Shown here: positions 45,188-55,161 of the stretch, one piece after another | Layout: each line of letters begins with the position of its first letter | Position numbering within the stretch: the first letter of the stretch is position 1 | DNA from: Halobacterium zhouii | Lineage (GTDB): Archaea; Halobacteriota; Halobacteria; Halobacteriales; Halobacteriaceae | Direction: 5' to 3' | NCBI RefSeq assembly: GCF_021249405.1 | Contig: NZ_CP089593.1 | Location: 2,232,001-2,296,000, forward strand | DNA length: 64,000 nt | Made by a program: the position numbers and the translations under genes | Notes under the pieces: model-generated | Told to the model about the DNA's origin: nothing | The model's input: only the letters and a program-made list of their open reading frames with translations | Databases searched by the model: none

Positions 45188-46936
45188 CTATCCGCCGAGT
45201 GTCGCGAACGCGAACACGAGCGCGAGATACGCGACGACGACGACGACCGCGACGACAGGCACCAGCGAGAGGAAGTCGTAGCTCCCCTCGTTCGCGTCGG
45301 CCTCGCCGTTATTGACGCGTTCGACGTCGAACGCGTCACTCTCGATCTGCTCGGCCGTGGGCATCACTTCGGGCAGTCCCTTGCGGTTGGCGTCGAACTT
45401 GTTGAGCGCGAGCACCGCCACGAGCGTGAGAACGAACGCGAGCGGAAGCGCGATGTACGCCGACTGCAGGCCAAGTCCGAACAACACCAGCACGACGATG
45501 GTGACGCCGGCGGCGGTCCCCGCAAACGGAATCTGCGTGGTGACGTGGTCGATGTGGTCCGACCCCGCGAAGATAGAGGACATCACCGTGGTGTCGCTGA
45601 TCGGCGAGCTGTGGTCCCCCCAGATGGCACCGCTGAACAACACTCCCACGAGGACGGGAAGTATCGACGGACCGACGAGCCGGTAGCCGAGCGGAATCGC
45701 CAGCGGGGTGAGTATCGCCATCGTCCCCCACGACGTCCCGGTGGTGAACGCGACGAACATCGCGGCGATGAAGATGATCAGCGGGAGGAAACTACCGGGG
45801 ACGCCGCTGCCAACCATCGTGTCGACGATGAACTGCGCGGTGCCGACCCGCTCGGCGGCGAGGCCGATTGCCCACGCGAGGACGATGATGGCGATGGCGA
45901 TGTTCATCGTCTTGAAACCGTCGATGATGGTGTCACTGGCCTCCTCCAGGTCCATCGTCCGGTAGACCAGCGCGCCGGCGAAGCCGGTGACCATGAAGGC
46001 GAACGCGCCGTACAGCAGGCCGAGTGCCACGTCGGTCTCCTGGAAGGCGGTGGCCACGCCCACGCCCGGTCGGTAGCCGCCGCCGAGCCACCACATCGAG
46101 ACGAGACCGACCACGAGCAGGGCGAGGATGGGGACGAAGAAGTTCACGAGTGACGGGTTCTTCTCGCTCGGTTCACCGACGTCGGCCGAGACGTCGGACA
46201 GCGGCGTCGCGTCCTCGTCGATCGTCTTCCCGGTCGAGCGCGCTCGCCACTCGGCGTCCAGCATCGGTCCGAAGAATCGTTGCGTGAGCGCGATGAATCC
46301 GACCATGAAGAACGCCATGAAGCAGTAGATGTTCCACGGGATGCTCTGCAGGAACAGCCCGAACGCCGTCACGTCGAGTTGTGCGGCGGTGAACTCCGCC
46401 GCCTCGAAACCCGCGACGATCATCGACACCTGGAACCCAATCCAGTTCGAGACCGGGCCGAAGGTCGTCACCGGGGACGTCGTCGAGTCGAGCACGTAGG
46501 CGTGCATCTCGCGAGAAGAGTGGTTCTCCTGGGCGAGTTCACGCGTCGCGTTCCCCGTGACGACGGTGCTGGTGTAGGAGTCGAAGAAGATGAACACACC
46601 GATGAGCCAGGCGAGAATCTGGGATTCGCGCGCGTTGTTCACGCGGTCACCGATCCAGCGTTGGAGGGCGAGAACGCCGCCGGACCTGTAGATGAACGCG
46701 GCCCCCGCACCCATGAACAGGATCAACAGGATGAACTTCGCGTCGAACGGCGACCGGACGACCTCGACGAGCCAGTCCATCGTCAACGCGGTCGCGGCAA
46801 TCGGGTTCCAGTCGGCGACGATCAATGCTCCGACCCAGACGCCCGCGAACAAGGACACCAGTACCTGGCGTGTCGTCATCGCCAGCACGATGGCCAGGAG
46901 TGGCGGTGCCAGTGCGAGCAGCCCGTACTCTGCCAT
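45188..46936 (-). CDS. NhaC-family Na+/H+ antiporter 2
   Basis: 582 residues, longer than the first. The conserved core is GTSWGTMAILTPLAIPLGYR and FSGAIWGDHSSPISDTTVMS, then SSIFAGSDHIDHVTTQIPFA. It has about 12-13 membrane segments and a polar insert near 225-260. It is closer to the MleN/YuiF type long antiporters, some of which exchange organic acids. Stops 11 bases from the convergent gene's stop. Confidence 0.9.
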   Translation of the reverse strand: MAEYGLLALAPPLLAIVLAMTTRQVLVSLFAGVWVGALIVADWNPIAATALTMDWLVEVVRSPFDAKFILLILFMGAGAAFIYRSGGVLALQRWIGDRVNNARESQILAWLIGVFIFFDSYTSTVVTGNATRELAQENHSSREMHAYVLDSTTSPVTTFGPVSNWIGFQVSMIVAGFEAAEFTAAQLDVTAFGLFLQSIPWNIYCFMAFFMVGFIALTQRFFGPMLDAEWRARSTGKTIDEDATPLSDVSADVGEPSEKNPSLVNFFVPILALLVVGLVSMWWLGGGYRPGVGVATAFQETDVALGLLYGAFAFMVTGFAGALVYRTMDLEEASDTIIDGFKTMNIAIAIIVLAWAIGLAAERVGTAQFIVDTMVGSGVPGSFLPLIIFIAAMFVAFTTGTSWGTMAILTPLAIPLGYRLVGPSILPVLVGVLFSGAIWGDHSSPISDTTVMSSIFAGSDHIDHVTTQIPFAGTAAGVTIVVLVLFGLGLQSAYIALPLAFVLTLVAVLALNKFDANRKGLPEVMPTAEQIESDAFDVERVNNGEADANEGSYDFLSLVPVVAVVVVVAYLALVFAFATLGG

Positions 46937-46993
46937 GCCACTGAGTGGTAACCCGACGGTGAAAAAGTGAGGGGAGACGGTCGGCCGGCCGTT

Positions 46994-47656
46994 CTACTCG
47001 CCGAACGCGTCGAGCAGGTCGCTGCCCTCGACGTAGACGAAGTCGTTGCGGTCGGCGTACGCCTTCGCGTCCGCGACCGACAGCGCCTCGTTCGTCTCGC
47101 CGTCGAGCATCTCGCAGACGACGGCGGCGGGCGCGATGCCCGCTTCCTCGGCGAGCGCAATCGCGAGTTCGGTGTGGCCCTGGCGGTCCGCGAGCGACGG
47201 CGCGGCGCGGAGCAAGTGAACGTGACCGGGCGCGCGGAATGCGTCCGAGAACTCGACGGCGTCGGGGTCGGCGGCGGCGCGCCCGAGTTCGGAGATGGTG
47301 AGCGCGCGGTCGTTGTCCGTGATGCCCGTGTACGTCTCGCGGTGGTTCACAGAGAGCGAGAACGACGAGCGTTCGTCGTACCCGAGGTGGTCGTGGTCGG
47401 CGGCGGGGTGGTCGAAGGCGTCGCTCGCGAACGGCAACCCGAAGGCGTCCGCGACCTGCCCGGCGAGCGCAACGCAGATGAGGCCGCCGGCGTCGTTGCG
47501 CATGCGCGCGACGGCGTCGGGCGTGACGCCCTCGGCGGGGTAGACGAGGTCGACCTCGCCCTCGCGGTCCGCGGCGTCGTGGACGAGCACGGGGCCACCG
47601 TCGCGGAACGCGGCGACCGCGGCGTCGACGCGACTCGCGCTATCGCTCTTCGACAC
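46994..47656 (-). CDS. ribB: 3,4-Dihydroxy-2-butanone-4-phosphate synthase
   Basis: 220 residues; makes the four-carbon unit of riboflavin from ribulose 5-phosphate. [20 protein letters not shown] (metal/substrate acidic loop), [35 protein letters not shown] and [17 protein letters not shown] are visible. The GTG start overlaps the rbkR coding end by 17 bases, so the two are made together. Confidence 0.92.
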   Translation of the reverse strand: MSKSDSASRVDAAVAAFRDGGPVLVHDAADREGEVDLVYPAEGVTPDAVARMRNDAGGLICVALAGQVADAFGLPFASDAFDHPAADHDHLGYDERSSFSLSVNHRETYTGITDNDRALTISELGRAAADPDAVEFSDAFRAPGHVHLLRAAPSLADRQGHTELAIALAEEAGIAPAAVVCEMLDGETNEALSVADAKAYADRNDFVYVEGSDLLDAFGE

Positions 47657-48344
47657 TGATGGTCACCTCGTCGCCGTCGAGCAGGCCGAGCTCGTCGCGG
47701 AGTTTCTCGGGTGCGATGAGTTCCGCCTGGCTCTCGTCGTGGTGCGTGCGGTCGGGGACGATGACGTGTACGGGGCTGAACGACACGTCGTCGCTGTGGA
47801 CGGTACAGAGGTAACAGGACGCCGGGCCGTACGTGCGGTCTTCGTCCTCCCACCCCTCGATGGGGACGGCGTCCATCGCCTCGAGGGCCGAGCGGGCGCG
47901 CTGGCTCTCGGCGTCGAGGTCGACGTTGAGCGTGCCGAGGTAGGGCTCGTAGCCGAGTTTCTCCTCGAACTGGCGCATGTAGCCGGGGAGGCTGATGTAG
48001 TGCCGGCCCTCGCCCATGCCGCTGGTGACGGTGCCGTGGAGGTCGAGTTCGCCGGCGTGTTCGAAGATGCGGCGGTAGTCCTCGTACTCGCGTTCGAGCG
48101 CGCGCTCACCGTCCTCGGTGATGGTGAGCCACTGCCCGTCGCTGACGAGATCCCGCTCCACGAACGAGGCGTCTTCCAGGGCCTGGAGGCGCCGGGAGGC
48201 GGTCTGGTTGGAGGCGTCGAGGCGGTCGGCGAGGTCCCCGCAAGAGACCTTGACCTCGCCGCGTCGCGCGCCGTCGAGCGCCAGCAGTTTCAGCGCGGCG
48301 AGTTCGTCGAACCCGACCGCGCGCGTGCCGGTCGCGCGTGTCAT
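47640..48344 (-). CDS. rbkR: Riboflavin kinase/regulator RbkR (CTP-dependent)
   Basis: 234 residues: an N-terminal winged-helix (about 10-85, [20 protein letters not shown]) fused to the archaeal CTP-dependent riboflavin kinase domain (about 98-230, [20 protein letters not shown] and [15 protein letters not shown]). Archaeal RbkR represses riboflavin genes and makes FMN. Start ATG 48344; a TTATGC box about 30 bases upstream may be the promoter. Co-directional with ribB, a direct pathway partner and probable target. Confidence 0.94.
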   Translation of the reverse strand: MTRATGTRAVGFDELAALKLLALDGARRGEVKVSCGDLADRLDASNQTASRRLQALEDASFVERDLVSDGQWLTITEDGERALEREYEDYRRIFEHAGELDLHGTVTSGMGEGRHYISLPGYMRQFEEKLGYEPYLGTLNVDLDAESQRARSALEAMDAVPIEGWEDEDRTYGPASCYLCTVHSDDVSFSPVHVIVPDRTHHDESQAELIAPEKLRDELGLLDGDEVTISVEER

Positions 48345-48455
48345 ATCTCGGGGTACTCGAGCCGCCCGCATAAGCCCTCCGGATGTGAGACGCGTTCCAA
48401 AACTGTTAGTTGCTGTCTGCTGGCGGGTAGGAGGCGGCCTACGGCAGACGCGCAG

Positions 48456-49433
48456 TCAGTCCGCGTCTGCCGCCCCGTCCGCCCAGAACTCGCTGTCCGG
48501 CCGGAGTTTCGGCACCCAGGTGTCTTCCTCGCGCGCGAGTAGCGTCACCTGCGAGGCCTCCTGTTCTTTCAGGACAGTGTGCTCCGGGAGGTGGGCCTGT
48601 ACGCGTTCCGTGAACGCCACCACCTCCTCGTGGCTCGGCATCGACTCACGGTCGAGTCGCCCGCGCGAGTGCCCGACGTGCATGTACGCCTTCAACTCCA
48701 CGAAATCCGGGTCCGCGCGCTCGAAGAAGCCCGCGTACCAGTCCGGGTTCGCCATGTTCTCGCCCTTCACGAGCGTCGTCCGGAGCACCGTTCTGGTGTC
48801 GTCCTTCTCGCGGAGCACGTCCATCGTGTCCACGAGATTCTCCCACGCGTCGTCCTCCGTCGCGCCGACCACGTCGTCGAACGTCGCGCGTTCGGGCGCG
48901 TCCACGGAGACGTAGAGTTGTGTCGGGTCACACTCCGCCAGCACCTCGGGCCGCGTGCCGTTCGACACCAGGAACGTCGTCAGCCCGCGGTCGTGAAACG
49001 CCTCCAGCAACTCGGGGAGGTAGGGGTACAGCGTCGGCTCGCCGTCCAGCGAGATGGCGACGTGCCGCGGTTCCATCGCCTCCTCGAAGCGTTCTCTGGG
49101 TACCTCGTCGTTCCCGCCGAACCCCGAGAGCAGTTTCTCCTGGAGGCGGATCGAGGCGTCCACCACCGCCTCGGGGTCGTCCCACTCCACGCCGTCGAGT
49201 TCGTACGTGTGCCCGGCGTGGTCCCGCCAGCAGAACACGCAGCGCTCGTTACACCGGACAACGGGCGTCATCTGGATGCAGCGATGCGAGCGGATGCCGT
49301 AGAACGCGTGCTTGTAACACGTCCCCTCGCCGCGGAGCGCGTTCGCCGTCCACCCACAGGTCTGAGCCGCGGTGTGGTTCTCGTGGTGGTAGTCCGGGTC
49401 GCTCACCTGCTTCGGACCGTCGGACTCACTCAT
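48456..49433 (-). CDS. taw1: 4-Demethylwyosine synthase Taw1 (TYW1-like radical SAM)
   Basis: 325-residue radical SAM enzyme that builds the tricyclic base on tRNA-Phe from N1-methylguanosine and pyruvate. The SAM cluster motif is CNERCVFCW (C-x3-C-x2-C). N-terminal cysteines (AQTCGWTANALRGEGTCYKH and HRCIQMTP) fit the second cluster of TYW1. MEPRHVAISLDGEPTLYPYL and LVKGENMANPDWYAGFFERA are typical. The flavodoxin domain of eukaryotic TYW1 is absent, as expected in archaea. Start 49433. Confidence 0.94.
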   Translation of the reverse strand: MSESDGPKQVSDPDYHHENHTAAQTCGWTANALRGEGTCYKHAFYGIRSHRCIQMTPVVRCNERCVFCWRDHAGHTYELDGVEWDDPEAVVDASIRLQEKLLSGFGGNDEVPRERFEEAMEPRHVAISLDGEPTLYPYLPELLEAFHDRGLTTFLVSNGTRPEVLAECDPTQLYVSVDAPERATFDDVVGATEDDAWENLVDTMDVLREKDDTRTVLRTTLVKGENMANPDWYAGFFERADPDFVELKAYMHVGHSRGRLDRESMPSHEEVVAFTERVQAHLPEHTVLKEQEASQVTLLAREEDTWVPKLRPDSEFWADGAADAD

Positions 49434-49530
49434 CGTGTGAACGCGAGGCGTCCCAGTCCTAAAACGTTCGTTCCTTCGGGCCAGTCCCGCCAACTGAACG
49501 CTTAGGGTGTTGGCCACCGAACACGAACGC

Positions 49531-50496
49531 ATGGACGACTGCCTGCTCTACGTCGGCACGGACACCAGATGCCACGCCTACGAACTCCGGGATGGCAAAG
49601 CGACGAAGGTCGGCACGGGCCTCGACGGGAACGCCGTCCGACAGATTTCGGTCCACCCCGACGACCCTCGGGAGGCGCTCGTCGCGTGCGGCCTCCGCGG
49701 GTGGGGCCTGCACCGCACTCGGAACGCGGGCGAGTCCTGGGAATCGCTTGGGTACGAGGAGTCCTGGGTGTGGGGCGTCGAACGGGACCCCACCGACCCC
49801 GACACCGTCTACGTCGGCACCGAACCGCCGATGCTGTACCGGTCGCGGGACGGCGGCGAATCCTTCGAATCCTTCGACGCGATATCGGACCTCCCATCGA
49901 GCGACCAGTGGACGTTCTTCCACGAGCCGTTCGAAGCGGGGCACGTCCACGGCATCGCCATCGACCCCGAAAACCCGGACCGCGTGTTCGCGGGCGTCGA
50001 ACACGGCGGCTTCGTGTTCACGTACGACGGCGGCGAGACGTGGGACGACTCGCTCGCGGGCTACGACGTCCACGACACCGCCGTCGTCCCGGGCACCGAC
50101 CGCGTGCTCGTCGCGGCGGGCGAGGGCCTACTGGTGAGCGACGATGCTGGTGAAGAGTTCGACCGGATAGTGGGCTTCGAGGACGACTACGTCGAGCAGT
50201 TCCTCGAAGTCGGCGACCGAATCTACGTGGACGCCACCGCCGGCAGCGGGTCGGCGGACGCGACCATCGCGTACACCGACGACGGCGGCGACTCGTGGCA
50301 CCGCTTCGAGGGGGTACCGGACGTCTCGGTCACTGGCTGTAACCTGCTCGCGGCCCACGGCGACACGCTGTTCCACGCGCGAGACGAGGACGGCGAGAGC
50401 GAGGTCGTCGCGACGGACGACGGCGGCGACACCTGGATTCCGGTCGGCCCGTCGCACGGCAAAATTCGGGCGATTGCGGCCGCGCCGCTGCCGTAA
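49531..50496 (+). CDS. Asp-box (BNR-like) beta-propeller protein
   Basis: 321 residues with repeated Asp-box loops: [38 protein letters not shown] and [13 protein letters not shown], the S/T-x-D-x-G-x-x-W/F pattern, with others degenerate. This predicts a beta-propeller like those of sialidase-type or YCF48 proteins. No signal peptide, so it is probably cytoplasmic. Start ATG 49531. No catalytic site is evident; binding or scaffolding is possible. Confidence 0.83.
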   Translation: MDDCLLYVGTDTRCHAYELRDGKATKVGTGLDGNAVRQISVHPDDPREALVACGLRGWGLHRTRNAGESWESLGYEESWVWGVERDPTDPDTVYVGTEPPMLYRSRDGGESFESFDAISDLPSSDQWTFFHEPFEAGHVHGIAIDPENPDRVFAGVEHGGFVFTYDGGETWDDSLAGYDVHDTAVVPGTDRVLVAAGEGLLVSDDAGEEFDRIVGFEDDYVEQFLEVGDRIYVDATAGSGSADATIAYTDDGGDSWHRFEGVPDVSVTGCNLLAAHGDTLFHARDEDGESEVVATDDGGDTWIPVGPSHGKIRAIAAAPLP

Positions 50497-50591
50497 GCCG
50501 CGGCGTCGGCGCCGCCGACCACCGAGTCGCCCGTGCCGTCCGTTCTCAGACATTCAGAACACCTTTTGCCGCCCACGTCCACCGCTCGGAC

Positions 50592-52349
50592 ATGTTCATC
50601 GCCTTCCGCCGGGAAGTCGAGGCGGCCATCGAGGCCGCGCTCGACGACCTCGGCTACCCGACCGGGGACCTCGGCATCGAGGAACCGCCCGAGGACGTAC
50701 CCGCAGTGCTCGCGTCTAGCGTGGCGTTCCGACTCGCGAGTGAGGCCCAGGCACCGCCGCCGCAGGTCGCGGGCGAAATTGCAGACGCCATCGACCTCGC
50801 GGGCGCCGAGCGCGTCGCGAGCGCGAGCACGCAGGGCCCGTACGTGAACTTCACGCCGAGCGAGGCGTACTTCGAGGGAACGCTCGACGCGGGCCAGAAC
50901 GACGACTACGGCCGCCTTCCGGATACCGGCGAGTCGGTCGTGGTCGAGCACACGAGCGCGAACCCGACCGGCCCCGTCCACGTCGGCCGGGCGCGGAACC
51001 CGATCCTCGGGGACGCTGTCGCGCGCGTCATGGACTTCGCGGGCCACGACGTCACCCGTGAGTACTACGTGAACGACGCGGGCCGCCAGATGGCGGTGTT
51101 CACGTGGGCGTACGAGACGTTCGACGAGGAGGACCTTGACAGCGACCCGGAGCGCGACCGCATCGAGTACGACCTCGTGCGCTACTACAGAAAGGGGAAT
51201 CAGGTGCTCGAGGACGGCGACCCCGAGGACGTGGAGGAGGCGGAAGCCGAGGTCGACGCCATCCTCCAGGGCCTCGAGGCGGGCGACGAGGCGACCTACG
51301 AGCGCGTCGAGGAAGTCGTCGACCAGGTGCTCGGCGGGATGCGCGAGTGCCTCGAACGCCTCCCGGCGGAGTTCGACCAGTTCGTCAAGGAGACGCGGTT
51401 CATGTTCGACGGGTCGACCGAGGACGTCGCCGAGCGCCTGAAAGCGATGGACAACGCCGCCATCGAGGAGGGCGCGTGGCAACTCGACCTCGAGGACTTC
51501 GAGAAGAAACTCGTCTTCCTGCGCTCGGACGGCACCAGCCTCTACACCACGCGAGACCTCGCGCATCACGAGTGGAAGTTCGAGGAGTTCGACCGCGCGG
51601 TCACGGTGCTCGGCGAGGACCACAAACTCCAGGCCGGCCAGTTGCGCGCCACGCTCGACCTGCTCGGGAACGACGTGAGCCAGCTCGAGGACCTCGTCTA
51701 CTCGTACGTGAACCTCCCCGAGGGGAAGATGAGCACGCGCGCCGGCACCGGCGTCGACCTCGACGACCTGCTCGACGAGGCCGTCGACCGCGCCGAGGAC
51801 GCCGTGCGCTCGCGCATGGACGACCGCATCCGCGACGACGACCTCACGGAAGACGACGTCGAGCGCATCGCGCGCCAGGTCGGCATCGGCGCGGTCCGCT
51901 ACGACATCGTCTCGAAGCAGCCGACGAAGGCGATCACCTTCGAGTGGGAGGACGCACTCGACTTCGAAGGCCAGAGCGCGCCGTACGTCCAGTACGCGCA
52001 CGCCCGGACCAGCGGAATCCTCTCGGAAGCTGACGGCGCGGCCGCCGAGTTCGACGACCTCGACGCGGGCCTGCTCGACACCGACGCGGAGCGCGCGCTC
52101 CTGAAGGAGATCGCGCGTTTCCCGGCGGTCGTCGAGGCGGCAGCAGACGACCTCGAACCGCATCAGGTCGCGACGTTCGCGCGCGCGTTCGTCGACGCGT
52201 TCAACGCGTTCTACCGCGAGTGTCCGGTGCTCGCCGAGGACGTGGACGACGACCTGCGTGACGCCCGCCTCGCGCTCGTCGCCGCCGCACAGCACACGCT
52301 CGCGAACGCGCTGTACGTCCTCGGTATCGAAGCGCCGGAGTCGATGTGA
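50592..52349 (+). CDS. argS: Arginyl-tRNA synthetase
   Basis: 585 residues, class I. N-terminal add-1 domain (about 1-85), the HIGH-type motif in [20 protein letters not shown], the KMSKS-equivalent [17 protein letters not shown] and a C-terminal anticodon-binding helix bundle ([17 protein letters not shown] and onward). Charges tRNA-Arg. Complete and of standard length. Confidence 0.96.
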   Translation: MFIAFRREVEAAIEAALDDLGYPTGDLGIEEPPEDVPAVLASSVAFRLASEAQAPPPQVAGEIADAIDLAGAERVASASTQGPYVNFTPSEAYFEGTLDAGQNDDYGRLPDTGESVVVEHTSANPTGPVHVGRARNPILGDAVARVMDFAGHDVTREYYVNDAGRQMAVFTWAYETFDEEDLDSDPERDRIEYDLVRYYRKGNQVLEDGDPEDVEEAEAEVDAILQGLEAGDEATYERVEEVVDQVLGGMRECLERLPAEFDQFVKETRFMFDGSTEDVAERLKAMDNAAIEEGAWQLDLEDFEKKLVFLRSDGTSLYTTRDLAHHEWKFEEFDRAVTVLGEDHKLQAGQLRATLDLLGNDVSQLEDLVYSYVNLPEGKMSTRAGTGVDLDDLLDEAVDRAEDAVRSRMDDRIRDDDLTEDDVERIARQVGIGAVRYDIVSKQPTKAITFEWEDALDFEGQSAPYVQYAHARTSGILSEADGAAAEFDDLDAGLLDTDAERALLKEIARFPAVVEAAADDLEPHQVATFARAFVDAFNAFYRECPVLAEDVDDDLRDARLALVAAAQHTLANALYVLGIEAPESM

Positions 52350-52353
52350 CGCC

Positions 52354-52455
52354 TCAGAACGCGCCGACGAACGACAGCGCGCCGTACACCACGACGAGCA
52401 CCAGCACGACGTAGAAGAGTATCCAGCCGGTCGAAATCGAGTTCTCGCTTGCCAT
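52354..52455 (-). CDS. Tiny single-pass membrane protein (33 aa)
   Basis: A 33-residue reading frame, MASENSISTGWILFYVVLVL then VVVYGALSFVGAF. A short polar N-terminus and one clear membrane segment (about 11-31). It lies between argS and the minD-like gene, on the minus strand and convergent with argS. Small one-helix proteins of this type recur in haloarchaea. No homologue was checked, so it is a prediction from composition only. Confidence 0.6.
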   Translation of the reverse strand: MASENSISTGWILFYVVLVLVVVYGALSFVGAF

Positions 52456-52541
52456 GTGCAACCCTCGGACGGCCCGTTCGCTTAGTCCTTCCCGTTCGAG
52501 GCGACGAGACGAGCGTCGCGACAGGCGAACCGCCGCTGGCG

Positions 52542-53699
52542 CTACCCGAGCAGGCCGCCCGTGAGCTTCGAGACGAGCGACCGGTCGCCGTCGCCACCGT
52601 CTTTCTGGTCGCTATCACTGCCCTGGGTACCGTCGTCGTCGAGCGTTCCGACGATCGCGTCGCCAACCGGCCCCGCTTCCTCGTTTCCGCTGGCAACTGG
52701 GTCCGGCTCATCGTTTCCGCTGGCAGCTGGGTCCGGCTCATCGTTTCCGCTGGCAGCTGGGTCCGGCTCATCGTTTCCGCCGGCAGCTGGGTCCGGCTCA
52801 TCGTTTCCGCCGGCAGCTGGGTCCGGCTCATCGTTTCCGCTGGCAACTGGGTCCGGCTCCTCGCTTTCGCCGGCAGCTGGGTCCGACTCATCGTCTTCGC
52901 TGTCGACCGGCGCTGGTTCCTCGTTCGCACCACCAGCCGGTTCCGGCGCCTCGTCCGTGGTCGCGTCGTCGTCGCGGAACGACGACGGCACCGACTCCCC
53001 GAGCAGGTCGTGGCCGAGTTCCCGGTAGGCCTCCCCGGCGGGGCTGTCGGGAGCGTGCTCCACGACCGGTTCGCCGGCCGCCGCGCTCTCGGGCACCGAG
53101 CGATCCTCCGGAACGCTGCCGAGCACGTCCACGTCGATGTCGTCGCCCGCGTCCGCCGTGTCCACCTGGCCGCCGGCACCGACGCGCGTGAACACTACGC
53201 CCAGTACCTCACCGTCGAGTCGCGCCACGAGGTCGTTCGTCTTCCCAGTGTTCTCCAGTGCGGCCGCGGTCGGCGTCGACACCAGCACCACGTCGTCCGC
53301 GACACCCAGGGGCACCGTCGTGTCGTGGGTCAATCCGCCGCCCGTGTCCACGACGACGACCTCGTACTCCTCGCGCAGGGCGTCCACGGCGTCCCTGAGC
53401 GCCGCCGGGTCCGCTCGCCCGAAGTCCTCGATGTCCGTCCCGCCGAGCACCACGTCGAATCCGCCCGGCGCCTCTCGGGTCGCCTCGAGTGCGTCGGCGT
53501 CCCCCGCGAGCGCGTCGTGTAACGTCGGCGACGACGCCTCGACGTCCAGCACGTCGCCGAGATTCGCCATCCCGAGGTCGAAATCGACGAGCACCACCGA
53601 CCGCTCTGCCTCCGTCGCTGCGGCCGAGAGGTTCACGGCGGTCGTCGTCTTCCCGACGCCACCCTTCCCGCTCGCGACCGCGAACACGCGCCCTGTCAT
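52542..53699 (-). CDS. MinD/ParA-type ATPase with repeat-rich tail
   Basis: 385 residues. The ATPase domain (about 1-240) has the deviant Walker A SGKGGVGKTTTAVNL, VVLVDFDLGMANLG (Walker A' region) and VVVVDTGGGLTHDTT (Walker B). The tail (about 240-385) is very acidic and holds about seven 10-residue repeats of the DEPDPAAGGN type. It ends in a short hydrophobic/basic segment, SLVSKLTGGLLG, that might be a membrane-targeting helix. Haloarchaea have several MinD paralogues; MinD4 of Haloferax also has a long tail and places motility machinery. Its role here is inferred. Confidence 0.88.
   Translation of the reverse strand: MTGRVFAVASGKGGVGKTTTAVNLSAAATEAERSVVLVDFDLGMANLGDVLDVEASSPTLHDALAGDADALEATREAPGGFDVVLGGTDIEDFGRADPAALRDAVDALREEYEVVVVDTGGGLTHDTTVPLGVADDVVLVSTPTAAALENTGKTNDLVARLDGEVLGVVFTRVGAGGQVDTADAGDDIDVDVLGSVPEDRSVPESAAAGEPVVEHAPDSPAGEAYRELGHDLLGESVPSSFRDDDATTDEAPEPAGGANEEPAPVDSEDDESDPAAGESEEPDPVASGNDEPDPAAGGNDEPDPAAGGNDEPDPAASGNDEPDPAASGNDEPDPVASGNEEAGPVGDAIVGTLDDDGTQGSDSDQKDGGDGDRSLVSKLTGGLLG
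52681..52890. repeat. 30-bp coding tandem repeat in the minD-like gene
   Basis: Seven units of 30 bases (TCGTTTCCGCTGGCAGCTGG followed by GTCCGGCTCA on the plus strand), differing by few bases; the last is more degenerate. They encode 10-residue DEPDPAA(S/G)GN repeats. Confidence 0.9.
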
Positions 53700-53782
53700 A
53701 TCCCCGTCTACACAGACCGGCGTATAAAGCGTTGGGCGACGGGTCAAAGGTTACTTACCCGCCCGTCGGCTACTTCCTTGTA

Positions 53783-55033
53783 ATGAGCGAGCAGGAGGGC
53801 GCACCGTCCGAGGACAAACGCAAGTACGAGTTCAAGAAGCTCATCGAGGAGCTCAAAGAATACTCCGGGAGCGGCACGCAACTCGTCACCATCTACGTCC
53901 CCCCGGACAAACAGATCTCGGACGTCGTCGCCCACGTCACGCAGGAGCACTCCGAGGCGTCCAACATCAAGTCCAAGCAGACCCGGACGAACGTCCAGGA
54001 CGCCCTCACGTCCATCAAGGACCGACTCCGGTACTACGACACGTTCCCGCCGGACAACGGCCTCGTCATCTTCTCCGGTGCTGTTGACTCCGGCGGCGGC
54101 CGCACCGACATGGTCACCGAGGTCCTCGAATCCCCGCCCCAGCCAATCGAGTCCTTCCGCTACCACTGCGACAGCGAGTTCCTCACCGAACCACTCGCGG
54201 AGATGCTCGGCGACAAAGGCCTGTACGGACTCATCGTCCTCGACCGCCGCGAAGCCAACGTCGGCTGGCTGAAAGGCAAACGCGTCGAACCCGTCAAGTC
54301 AGCGAGTTCGCTCGTCCCCGGGAAACAACGCAAGGGCGGCCAGTCAGCCCAGCGATTCGCGCGCCTCCGCCTCGAAGCCATCGACAACTTCTACCAGGAG
54401 GTCGCCGGGATGGCCGACGACCTCTTCGTCCCCAAGCGCCACGAACTCGACGGCATCCTCGTCGGCGGCCCCTCGCCCACGAAAGACGAGTTCCTCGACG
54501 GCGACTACCTCCACCACGAACTCCAGGACAAAGTCCTCGGGAAGTTCGACGTCTCCTACACCGACGAATCCGGCCTCTCGGACCTCGTCGACGTCGGACA
54601 GGAGGCGCTCGCCGACGCCGAGCTCATGGAGGACAAATCCGACATGGACGAGTTCTTCAAGGAGCTCAACGGCGGCGACCTCGCGACCTACGGCTTCGAA
54701 CCCACGCGCAGGAACCTCGTCATGGGCGCCGTCGACCGCCTCCTCATCTCCGAGGACCTCCGCGAGGACGTCGTCACCTACGAATGCCCGAACGAACACG
54801 AGGAACGTGAACTCGTCGAACAGCGCCACGACACCCCCGCCCACGAGTGCTCGGAATGCGGCGAAGACGCCGAGGTCGTCGAGCGCGAAGACGCCATCGA
54901 ACACCTCATCGAGATCGCCGACCAGCGAGGCACCGAGACCCACTTCATCTCCACGGACTTCGAGAAAGGCGAACAGCTGCTGACGGCGTTCGGCGGCTAC
55001 GCCGGACTCCTCAGGTACAGCACGGGCGTCTAG
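53783..55033 (+). CDS. prf1: Peptide chain release factor aRF1
   Basis: 416 residues. Recognises stop codons through the NIKS motif (SNIKSKQTRTNVQ) and triggers peptide release through GGQ (KGGQSAQRFARLRLEAIDNF). C-terminal domain with zinc-type Cys (YECPNEHEER, ECSECGED). Start ATG 53783, with a TTACTTAC box about 30 bases upstream. The stop is followed eight bases later by repeat copy C. Confidence 0.96.
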   Translation: MSEQEGAPSEDKRKYEFKKLIEELKEYSGSGTQLVTIYVPPDKQISDVVAHVTQEHSEASNIKSKQTRTNVQDALTSIKDRLRYYDTFPPDNGLVIFSGAVDSGGGRTDMVTEVLESPPQPIESFRYHCDSEFLTEPLAEMLGDKGLYGLIVLDRREANVGWLKGKRVEPVKSASSLVPGKQRKGGQSAQRFARLRLEAIDNFYQEVAGMADDLFVPKRHELDGILVGGPSPTKDEFLDGDYLHHELQDKVLGKFDVSYTDESGLSDLVDVGQEALADAELMEDKSDMDEFFKELNGGDLATYGFEPTRRNLVMGAVDRLLISEDLREDVVTYECPNEHEERELVEQRHDTPAHECSECGEDAEVVEREDAIEHLIEIADQRGTETHFISTDFEKGEQLLTAFGGYAGLLRYSTGV

Positions 55034-55040
55034 AACGCAT

Positions 55041-55161
55041 GTTTTGCGCTGCGGCGCGGCGAAGCCGCGTCTGCTCACGGGCGCGTAGCGCCCGTTCGCA
55101 TGGTTAGCGGGACCACAGGTCCCGCTCAACTCGGCAAAACCTGCACTAAAAGCACTCCTCC
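55041..55161 (+). repeat. 3' stem-plus-box element, copy C (downstream of prf1)
   Basis: GTTTTGC (55041-55047), inner hairpins (GCGGCGCGGCGAAGCCGC; GGGCGCGTAGCGCCC; GCGGGACCACAGGTCCCGC), the closing arm GCAAAAC (55134-55140), then CACTAAAAGCACTCCTCC ending at 55161. Same orientation to the upstream gene as copies A and B. Confidence 0.75.

Noticed and set aside
50223..52295. A 690-codon frame opposite argS
   Set aside because: Antisense to a complete arginyl-tRNA synthetase, with no domain of its own.
52681..52890. Regular 30-bp repeats that could suggest a CRISPR array
   Set aside because: Units are directly adjacent with no spacers and lie in frame inside the MinD-like gene.
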